Of a stretch of 29,521 bases of DNA, positions 11,301 to 19,264 are shown one piece after another. Both the position numbers and the translations under genes were made by a program. How positions within the stretch are numbered: the first letter of the stretch is position 1; every line of letters starts with the position of its first letter. The notes beneath the pieces were generated by a model. That model did not search any database, was not told the DNA's origin, and saw only the letters and a program-made list of their open reading frames with translations. The stretch comes from Silene noctiflora (Eukaryota > Streptophyta > Magnoliopsida > Caryophyllales > Caryophyllaceae): positions 38,522-68,042 of the forward strand of contig VHZZ01000415.1 of NCBI GenBank assembly GCA_009801015.1, written 5' to 3'.

Positions 11301-14300
11301 TGAAATTTCAACTACCGTATTTTTTTGCATGTGTTTGGCAAGTAGCTTATATAACCAATAAGCTACTTGAAATAAAATGCTACTCGGGGTAGCATTTGAG
11401 AAATAAGGGGTAGCATTTGAGAAATTAGGTAACTGATCTTTTTTATCTTCATTTTGTACCCCTTTCTATTGCGATTAAATAATTATGATATCCTTTTACG
11501 CCATTTTACAAAAATCATTTACATTGTTAGCTAGTTTGCCAAACAGTTTATACAATCTTCAGCTAACTTGTCAGCTACTCAACTCTTAATTTTCAACTAC
11601 CTTTGCGGGTTTCAGCTAACATTTCATTTTTCAGCTTCCTTTTCAGCTAATATTGTTTATCCAATTAATAAATAATGTTAAGGACAAGTTAGTTTGTTTT
11701 TTTTTTTTTTAAAAAAAAAAAATTTAAAACCACAATATGATAGTTATGAGTCTTATGACCATGTTTAAGGCCATGTTCTTTTGAACTTAATAACGGTTCA
11801 CTTTAATTCGGGCCTTGAGACTTAAGTTTGAGATAAGTTAACTTCAAGTCAAGTTTGGGTCTGATCATGCTCTCTAAGTTCTTTTTTTTTTTGCCTTTTT
11901 TTTTTTCAATTCAGGGTCTTATAAATTCAGTCCAATTCATAATATTGCGTAAAGTGGTCACTTTTTACCCGGTCGTACCCTACAACTGTCTTACACTATA
12001 ATTTGGGTTCCCACAAAATTGAGTAAAAGGAATTAATTCAAAATGGTACTTTCTGGTGACGACATATTTTCAAATTATTAACCCTTAGCTTTGCTCAGGA
12101 CATGATCTTTTCAGCTTTCAAGTTAAAGGTTGAGGCAAAAATCATACCTTGTAGATCTTTCTCCAGTCCATCACATGGTAAATGAATTTCTTCATGCTTC
12201 GGCTTTATTTTACGCTCAAGCGCCACACTTCCTTTATCTTGGGTCCATTGAAATAATAATGCAGTCAGGAGTCAGGACTTCTATAAGTAAAGACCTGAGG
12301 TGCATAGGTCTGCAATAGTGCAATGTGCTCATGATTCCTATGAGTTGGACCTCAGGTGCATAATTATGCAATTTGGATCATATGGTTGAAGGGAGATTCT
12401 GCGTTAATTATTTCGAAGGATAAATCATGCGAACCTTAGTACTCAACATTCTATTCAGTATTTGGAAGATGACTTTTTGGATCATAAAATCGTAAGATTA
12501 TAAAAGCTAACGCAATACTATGTCGTTAGTTCGTTTAAGTTTTGTATAGTGCTTTCAGGTCAGGCGCTCGTCATATTCAACTCCATGGATGATGCAAACT
12601 TTGTCGTCTCTGAGTTGCATAAGAAATGTCTTGTAGATGGAGATGGAAGGTAAGCTTATTGATACAAGAAATTTCTGGGTATATCAAGTGTATCCCGCTA
12701 TAGTACATCCTAGCCAATGAGAAATTTAGAATTGACAAAAATTCTTGCAAATAACAAAGTTGAATTTAAGTGTAAGAGAGGACTTCTCATTGGATGGGGT
12801 TTATAGTGACATTACCCTCCCAATTATACCTAATAAAACTGCCTCTTATTCTTTGCCAAATTCATCGAATTTACCTTTTTCTAAATTTGGCAATTTTGTG
12901 GATTTGAAATGTACTCCCCCGTTACGGTTATTTGTTTACCTATTATATTTCTCATTCACTTGTTTACCCATACTAAACTACTCCCAACAAGTATGTTGCT
13001 TTTAACATGCGTTTCTAGAAAAGAAAGTGCACTTTGTTATCGGAGTAGTATTTTTAATTCCTAAAGCATTAGTTATGTTCAATTAACTTAAGATCTATTT
13101 TTGAGTTAACATGACATATTATAATCACCTCTACTTAAAGAACACAATGTAATTGTTGCGTTTGACTCCGTAACCGCTAGCCCAAAATTCTAGAATCCTC
13201 CCCCGCTAAGTACATGGATCGAAAGATTACTTTGACCAAAGATGTCACCCACGGTAGCTTGCCCGGGCCCAGGATTTCTTTGCCGCATTTTGGCCTTACC
13301 CATGCATATTTTGAAACATTCCCAAGGAGTCAGACATCCTAAAACTACTCCCTAACAAGCACATACTTAATCTGGAGTGCTCTAACATGGACTTTCAAAA
13401 AAGAAAGTGCGTTAAGAGTAATACTAGTCATTTGAGCTTATTAATAGGTCTTTCGAGAACCTATTTTAGTTAACTGAAGGTATTACAATAAACCTCTTGC
13501 GATTTCTTCTAACTAAACAAGTCAAATGGTGTCTAATTAGAGGCATTAAGGGGGCGTTTGGTTGGGGGTCTAAAAGAAAGGGAAAGGGAATCATATCCTC
13601 TCAACTCCTTTGTTGTTTGTTTTGCTATTTTTTCCTTTCCCTTTCCCCCTCCATTCCTCCCCATTACCCCAAATCCCTCTATCTTCATTCCCCTAGCCCG
13701 AAAGGTATAAAATCGATTCCCTCCTTACTTCGCTCAAGTACCATGAACACCCCCATGACCATCTATACCGGCTACTACTACCGTCACTACCGCTATTGCC
13801 TTCGTCGGAGCCGCTAACTTCACCGGAGCCTACGCCGACTTCACCGGAGCCTACGCCGACTTCACCCGTGCCCACTTAGTCACTACCGCTATTGCCTTCG
13901 TCGGAGCCGCTAACTTCACCGGAGCGTACCCCGACTTCACCGGTGCCCACTTTTGCCTTTGGGCTTTGCCGGAGGCATCGATCCACCCTCTTCCCCCACA
14001 CTTCGGAATCTCTAAACCACACCTACAACCACCACAGAAAGCACCATCGAATCAACCCGGATTTTGGGGCTTGATTTGGTGGTGCTTTTTGTAGTGGGTG
14101 TGAATTCAAAGAGAGGAAGAAGAGCAAATTGTGGTTTTGCGTGGGTTTGAGCAGCCTAGGCAGTGTTGTGGTGGCCGGCTGCTGCGACAATGATGTTGGT
14201 AGTGGGTGATGAATGGTGGATGGTGATGCTTATTATAGGTGGTTGATGTGGTTGTGCTTTATGTGATGGGTGGGGGTGTAGATGAGAATTCGAAGAGAGG

Positions 14301-17300
14301 AAGAAGAGCAAACCATGGTTTTGCGTGGGTTTGAGCCGCCTAGGCGGTGTTGTGGTGGTCTGCCGGAGCGACAATGGTGGTGGTTGATGTTGGTTGTTGG
14401 TAGTGGGTGATGCTTATTGTAGGTGGTTAATTTTTGGGAATGGTTCCCATGTACTCCCTCCAATCCGCTATTTTCTTCCCCTTTCAAGTGGGCACGGGGA
14501 TTAAGGGAGGGAGTATTATATTGATAAAGGAAAATGTGGGGTTGGGGGATTGTAGAGGGGTAGGAATAAAATAAGAGTAAAAGAGTTGGTGGGGTTTGGT
14601 GATAAGAGAGAGGAATGAATAAAATAAGAGTAAAAGTGTTGGGTGGGGTTTGTGATAGGAGAGAGGGATGAATAAAATAAGAGTAAAAGTGTTGGGTGGG
14701 GTTTGGTGATAGGAGAGAGGGATGAATAAAATAAGAGTAAATTGTTACCAAAAATAGAAAGGGGAAGAAAACCTGAATAATCCGTTTTAGGAAATAGGGA
14801 AGAAAATAGCGGATAGGAGGGAGTATTTCATACCAAACAAGAGGAAAATCAAAGGGAATTCTATTCATTTTCTTTCCTTTCCCTTCCGATTCCTTTTTCT
14901 TTTCCCTCATCTGAACCAAACGCCCCCTAATTATCTTTAGAAGTTATGCCGTATTTTGAGTTTAGTAAGGGTAGATATAATACTCAATATCAACAACAAA
15001 AAACCCTCAAATAAGCACCCAAATTATAATGATTAAAAACAATTATTGCATTGTACCAGTGCTTGCATATACTGTAACACCTCCATACTCCGAGACACCT
15101 TACCAAGGACTACCTCCGAGTACAACGAATGCTACCATCTCGGTTTCCCGAGTTAGTGAGCATCATAGAAACCATAATGAAACATTAAATTAAATATAGT
15201 TTAAAGTGATTACAAAGCTCTCCATAAAACGGAGTACAAAATCCAAATCAAAACAAAAGTGATAACTAAACAAAGACTGCCGAAGCTAATGACAAAACTC
15301 GTGAAGACTTCACCCTGCTAACCTCGCCGCGTAGTCACAGCCATCATCGACAATACCTGTTAAGTCAACTGCTCACCATCCCCGAATGAATCACCACAAT
15401 TTTTTAAAACATTAAACGGGGTCGGTACTGAACAACTATATACAGTAAACAACCAGAACAATCCACCACACCGTCACCACCACACCACAAATCAAGTAAC
15501 CGACTACACACCGAAGTATGTAGCCCTGCCAGTGGGGACCGCAGCCACACCACCTACCACCCGATAACCCAAGTCCCTTAATGTGTACATCCCTCCTGCG
15601 CTGAGAGAACGCAGGAGGCGAACAATGGGGGTGAGACCACCTCTCACAATGGTTCACAATTACAATATCAATCATCATCACAACCACACCCAACACCAAC
15701 ACCATCCACCCATTCCTCCCGCGCTGAGAGAACGCAGGAGGCGAATAATGAATGGGGGTGAGTCCACCTCTCACAATGGCTCACAAAACAATAACAATCA
15801 TAATCTCAATCACACCCAACTCCAACATCAACCACCAATCTCGCCATCACAACACCGTCACATCATATAATCGTATCACAATAAGCAACATAAGATCGTC
15901 ACATTATACGATATATTATTGTAAACTGAGTAGGGAAACTCTACCTCAACAAGCAATCTGGACACAAGCAATAGATCAAAACGCTTCTTCTACAAAGTCT
16001 TCTCCTATAACGAATCAATTAAGACAAATAAGGTACAAATCCCCAAAAAAACCCAAATCAGAAATTAGGGTTACATACGATAGGCCAAAAGACTCCATTA
16101 AAGACTTACCCCGACGATTACGGTGTTACAATGCGTGAAACTCCCAACAAATGACAAAGATGCTCCGTGGGATGAAGGATGAGGAGGAGAAGCAGTAAAC
16201 GATGTTTAGGTTTTTATTGGAAAAGTGAAATAATGATTTATTGCTTCTCGTTATACAATTTATACTTTTCGCCAAAAACCCGATACGAACCGGACACTCG
16301 GTCGACTACACGACACTCGACCGAGTAAGCGGCACTCGACCGAGTGCTACGCACTCGTCCGAGTTCCCAAACTCCACACTGACAGACTAACCCACACAGG
16401 CACTCGGTCGAGTACCATGTACTTGGCCGAGTGTCCAGTGCCACACATCACGAGTATTACATATACCGCTTGATTTAACTCACTTTTGAACTCACTTTTG
16501 AACTTGTAGTACTACCACTTTCTTGGAATTGCCATCTACCTTCTCTTTCCAACTTCTCTTCTGCCTTCTTTTCTCACAACCAATTAGAATATCGTATATT
16601 TTGCTTGATCCACTTGCCTTCCAACACAAAACTTAAAATATACTCCCTCTCATTCACTCATTTCTTCCCTCTTTCCTTATTGGGGTTAATCGGATTTTCT
16701 TCCCTCTTTCCTTTTTTGGATTTAGAGTGTGTTTTGTGTGGTTCAAAATCAATTGCATGTGGGGTGATGTTGCGTGTTGCAAATTCATTTCCTTAATTCT
16801 TATGCACAAAAGAAAAGGGAAGAAATGAGTGAGTAGGAGGGAGTATTAGTTTAGGACAAAATATATTAGTTTAATCGGTCGTGAAAGAGTAAAGGGAGAA
16901 GTTGGATAACAACTTTCATAATTTTCTTTATTTTGAGCTATTAGACCACCCACAATAGAAAGGATGCACCCTCCTTTTAGAGCATGTACAATAGAGAGGA
17001 TTGACCCTTCTCTTAACACTCTCTTTCTTCTAAGAGGAGGTCCTCTCTATTGTGGAGCACATATGGATCATCCTCTTACTCTTAGTAAGAGGATGAGCAC
17101 TACTTCCTCTAATTTTAGAGGAAGTAGAAATTTGGCCCTTGTGCCAAGTATCCACTAATTCTTTTCCATCTGGGGTGTTAATTAATTTATTTTTTAGTTT
17201 ATAAAATATTAAAGCATAATTTATGCTATAGAGTAAGTGTAAATTTTTTTTCCATCTGGGTGTACCTCATATCATTACTCGTTCGCCCCTATAAATTTTT

Positions 17301-18531
17301 TTGCCCCCTATAGTCGAATCCATGACTCCGCCATTGTCTGAGAGTCAGTAGTATAACTTCTAGGAGTGAAACTTGTTTTGACTTTTGAGTTGGTAATGTA
17401 ACTTCTTTGAGCTAATCTAGTTTTCACATTATGTTGCAGGCCAATTGTTGCCTTTAAAACCAATCTCATAAAACCTCCTACTACAAACTATTTTCCTGGC
17501 CACCTCGCCCTCGAGCTGTACGGGAAGAAGAAGCGCACTTCCAAGGTACTTGCTCTTCAAATTTATCTAGCTCTCCTTTCAGTCTACTTTGGATTTTACA
17601 TAGTAAGTTGGATTTAAGAATAATAAGAAGGGGATCCATTGTCTCTTTTACAAGTCAAATTGAAAGAAAACGCCATTGCAGATTCTCCTCCTCGTGAGAC
17701 CTACTCCCTCCGTTTTTTATATGCCGTTTTCGTTTTTCGAAGTGAGTCTGTTCTTTAATGTTCACAAAATATATTTGTCCCAAAATTATTAAAAATTAGT
17801 ATACCATTAAACTTCTGATGAAAAGCTCTACTGTATGAGCCTACATTGAATAATATTTACTCATAATTTGAGAGATATTAAAGAGAGAAGTAAATGTGTC
17901 AAAATGTGAGAATAACTTGTATTTCATGTTCATGAAGGCGAAGGCAGTGTCGACATCTCACTGTGCACAGGAGAATACAAGTGAGAGTCAATTGGCAGCC
18001 GAGTGGATCTTGCTTCATAGCAAATGTGACCTTTGGTGCAAAGCTCTACATGAGGTTCCACTTCTATACTATTCTTTTTTTTCCATTGCCTTGCAGCCTG
18101 TTCTTTCTTTTGAACTTCAATTTTATGAACTGAACTGAATTTGTAGGATCGAACTTATAAGATATAAACTGAGCTAAACTGAACTTTTAGGATATGAACT
18201 TGTTATTAAATGAAGTAATGAACAAAATATCTATTTAGACAATATAACTTTTGAAATGATTCCCTCAAAAAAAAATAAAAAAAATTGAAATGAGAAATGC
18301 AGTTGGTCTGAAAAAGAAGTTTAGGTACGAGTCGTATACAACTCAACTCAAGGTAAAATTGTCCCTGAATATTTGGTGGGTCCTGACTTAATTTGGTGAT
18401 TGAACTAGGAGCAAGCAAAAGACAGGGCATTATGCCTGAAGAAGCACAAGAGTCGTGAATCAAGAGGAAACACAGAATCAAGTAAAGCAACTCCTGAGCA
18501 TGAAACTGTTAAGTGGCAGCACAATGTGTAG
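5390..18531 (+). CDS. ASI1: ASI1/IBM2/SG1-like BAH and RRM domain protein
   Basis: Join: 5390-5719, 7270-7438, 7522-7673, 7759-7833, 8428-8451, 9064-9156, 12099-12177, 12559-12649, 17440-17545, 17938-18054, 18409-18531. All junctions are GT-AG, phases agree, and the sum is 1,359 nt (452 residues plus TAG). Residues about 15-150 form a BAH domain (YRSFTYRGVKYSMFDDVY, then VRILWFFRPRDI). A basic linker follows (RPLKKVRFSDAD). Residues about 264-355 form an RRM, with RNP2-like VTMINLDP and RNP1-like GQALVIF. In Arabidopsis the family acts in the nucleus with AIPP1 and EDM2, so that transcripts with intronic heterochromatin, such as IBM1, are made full length rather than cut short by early polyadenylation. 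Oddities: a 24-nt microexon (8428-8451), and introns of 2,942 and 4,790 bp within the RRM. The exon at 17938 could instead begin at 17944 (two residues fewer). Family assignment rests on remembered domain order and motif similarity. Confidence 0.85.
5720..7269 (+). other. Intron after first coding exon (1,550 bp)
   Basis: The intron runs from donor GTAAGT to acceptor CGTTTCAG. It contains only short, unconvincing open frames and no transposon with recognisable ends. Confidence 0.75.
9780..10026. mobile_element. Old Stowaway-like MITE
   Basis: The 247-bp segment is flanked by TA on both sides (9778-9779 and 10027-10028). Its ends are inverted but diverged: the left end contains ATTGTCTTCATTTCACTTTGAT, and the right end read in reverse contains ATCGTCTTACTTTGAT. 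A GGTCAAAGTTGAC word near the right end is common in such elements. Divergence of the ends makes the call moderate. Confidence 0.4.
10353..10372 (+). repeat. Homopolymer of 20 C
   Basis: An uninterrupted C20 run lies 27 bp downstream of a T tract in intron DNA. Long C runs are rare in plant introns. The exact length is vulnerable to sequencing or assembly slippage. Confidence 0.85.
10908..11095 (+). mobile_element. tRNA-derived SINE
   Basis: The head contains TATAGTGGTCACC (A-box region, as in tRNA-Asp/Glu-type genes) at about 10919 and a perfect B box GGTTCGAACCC at 10975-10985. The segment ends in an A-rich tail at about 11080-11095. Total length of about 190 bp, internal pol III promoter and A tail fit a plant SINE. 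No clear flanking target-site duplication was found. Confidence 0.6.
11264..11650. mobile_element. Possible inverted-repeat (MITE-like) element
   Basis: TGTTTGGCAA at 11332-11341 is matched in inverse orientation by TTTGCCAAACA at 11535-11545, and AGCTT/TAGCT words recur around both. Within it, GGGTAGCATTTGAGAAAT occurs twice (about 11388 and 11409). Ends and target-site duplication could not be fixed, so boundaries are approximate. Confidence 0.3.
14454..14823. mobile_element. Stowaway MITE nested in the Harbinger-like element
   Basis: The element has near-perfect inverted ends of about 27 bp starting CTCCCTCC, with one mismatch (A versus T) at position 9, and is flanked by TA on both sides (14452-14453 and 14824-14825). 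The TA target and CTCCCTCC start are typical of plant Stowaway (Tc1/mariner) MITEs. It carries an internal tandem array. Confidence 0.85.
14565..14740 (+). repeat. 53-54 bp tandem repeat inside the Stowaway MITE
   Basis: AATAAAATAAGAG begins at 14565, 14618, 14671 and 14725, giving three full units and a partial fourth. The second and third full units are nearly identical, so the expansion appears recent relative to the MITE itself. Confidence 0.85.
15586..15790. repeat. Duplicated hairpin pair inside the solo LTR
   Basis: Two copies offset by 123 bp each contain a 9-bp stem hairpin (CCTCCTGCG at 15592-15600 with CGCAGGAGG at 15610-15618) followed by a 6-bp stem hairpin (GTGAGA at 15631-15636 with TCTCAC at 15642-15647). 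In the second copy (15715-15741) one pair of the first stem is mismatched. Confidence 0.8.
16296..16432. repeat. Array of ACTCGRYCGAGT palindromes in the solo LTR
   Basis: Copies with small changes start at 16296, 16315, 16334, 16353, 16402 and 16421. Spacing is 19 bp, with one gap of 49. The array sits within 170 bp of the LTR end, as the array at 308-418 does in the other LTR. Confidence 0.8.
16643..16843. mobile_element. Stowaway MITE, 201 bp
   Basis: Inverted ends starting CTCCCTCTCATTCACTCATT at the left are matched by AATGAGTGAGTAGGAGGGAG at the right, with one indel. The element is flanked by TA at 16641-16642 and 16844-16845. The interior has no coding potential. Confidence 0.85.
16944..17130. 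mobile_element. Hairpin-rich MITE-like element
   Basis: ACAATAGAGAGGA (16988-17000) is complementary to TCCTCTCTATTGT (17041-17053). Directly after it come two perfect hairpins: 13-bp arms 17068-17080 and 17084-17096 (3-nt loop), and arms 17100-17112 and 17115-17127 (2-nt loop). GAGCATGTACAAT-type starts are common in plant hAT/Mutator-like MITEs. No clear target-site duplication was found. Confidence 0.5.
17703..17937 (+). mobile_element. Truncated Stowaway-type MITE end next to a splice acceptor
   Basis: TACTCCCTCCGTTTTTTATA at 17703 is a typical left MITE end, but the matching right end is missing before the exon at 17938. The remnant fills most of the 392-bp intron and lies upstream of that exon's acceptor. 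Confidence 0.4.
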
Positions 18532-19264
18532 CGCCGTCTTCTGAGTTTTAGTCGTGAGATATTCTTGATCACTTTTTTGTTACAGTGTAGCCTAGGGATC
18601 GTACAGGTTTCTGATCATATCAAGTTAGAGGGTTGATCCTTGGACCCTAAAGGATTAGGTGTACAGCAAAGATCACATCGATACATACATTAAGTGATGT
18701 ACCAGGTCCTGAATTTTGGGTAGTATTTGTAAACATTTTATGCTGTCTAGCATATTCGATTGTGGTGCTTCTGAAAAGGCACCTAAACATGCTTGATATT
18801 GCAACTTCTTCAACATTGGAAATCGCAAATATGCGAGTATAGTTTTGCAGATGTGTGGATGTTGCTTTCGTTATTTGGTGTATAAATTTCGCATTGAATG
18901 TGCCTGAGATGTAAAACAGTGAGTTTTGTAGTTTTGTTTCCTTTCACTCTTTGAAAGAGAATATTGAGTGGTAGAACTCTCGATTCTCCACTTGAGCTCA
19001 TAACCCGTCCCATCATAAAACTTAAATTTGCAGGTCTCTTTACCAAAAACAGGAAAGCGCATATAAACTCGGAATAGTTTAAAAGTCATGGACTGAAGTT
19101 AACAAAAGTATCGCCTACTACAGCACAACTTAACATCACATCTCATCACATCCCTAATTAAGCTACACAAACAAGATCTCGACTACAACAATTTACTTCT
19201 CCTCAACAATCTTAAACGATGTTCGTTAAAACACAGATGACAAGACAACAGGCATGAAAGATAT
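18532..19264. other. Convergent 3' regions of ASI1-like and H2A.Z genes
   Basis: 733 bp separate the stop codon of the plus-strand ASI1-like gene from that of the minus-strand H2A.Z gene. The interval must hold both 3'UTRs and both polyadenylation sites. No gene, RNA or repeat was recognised. Confidence 0.6.

Larger units (their letters stand above)
9157..12098 (+). other. 2.9-kb repeat-bearing intron within the RRM-coding region
   Basis: This intron separates the exon encoding the first RRM strand (9064-9156) from the next small exon (12099-12177). It contains an old Stowaway-like MITE (9780-10026), a C20 run, a SINE-like insertion (10908-11095), a possible inverted-repeat element (11264-11650), and long T/A tracts at 11697-11722 and 11881-11907. 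Positions 9180-9770 show nothing recognisable. Confidence 0.75.
13550..14927. mobile_element. PIF/Harbinger (Tourist-like) non-autonomous element
   Basis: The 1,378-bp element is bounded by perfect 14-bp terminal inverted repeats GGGGGCGTTTGGTT / AACCAAACGCCCCC and flanked by the 3-bp duplication TAA (13547-13549 and 14928-14930), the PIF/Harbinger hallmark. No transposase is encoded. Inside are a 96-bp direct repeat (copies from about 13784 and 13880) with a 21-bp GC-rich subrepeat, a 184-bp offset duplication (14102-14245 and 14286-14428), and a nested Stowaway MITE. The subterminal regions are rich in GGGAAA/TTTCCC. The GC-rich interior differs from its surroundings and could be captured host sequence, but no known gene was recognised in it. 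Confidence 0.8.
15073..16461. mobile_element. Solo LTR of an LTR retrotransposon, 1,389 bp
   Basis: The segment starts TGTAACACC, ends GTATTACA (TG...CA rule), and is flanked by a perfect 5-bp target-site duplication TATAC (15068-15072 and 16462-16466). No internal retrotransposon domain and no second LTR is present, so this is the product of LTR-LTR recombination. The end sequence and a palindrome array match the LTR at 1-528. It also contains a 123-bp offset repeat with hairpins. It lies in an intron of the ASI1-like gene. Sense orientation is inferred only from similarity to 1-528. Confidence 0.85.
12650..17439 (+). other. 4.8-kb transposon-filled intron within the RRM-coding region
   Basis: The intron has donor GTAAGC after 12649 and acceptor ATGTTGCAG before 17440. 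About two thirds of it is identifiable insertions: a Harbinger-like element, a solo LTR, two Stowaway MITEs (one nested) and a hairpin element. Positions 12911-13045 hold a truncated MITE-like end (TACTCCCCCGTTACGG), and a diverged direct repeat links 12972-13045 with 13337-13410. Positions 17225-17340 end in a TGACTCCGCCATTG word resembling 23275-23420 in reverse orientation. Confidence 0.8.

Noticed and set aside
14233..14919. Longest open frame of the window (228 codons, minus strand)
   Set aside because: It is the reverse of a Harbinger-like element and its nested 53-bp tandem array; the repeated YSYFIHPSLLS string is a translation of that array, not a protein.
15583..16138. Plus-strand frames within the solo LTR
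   Set aside because: They follow the duplicated hairpin module and have low-complexity N/H/T-rich composition; no retrotransposon domain.
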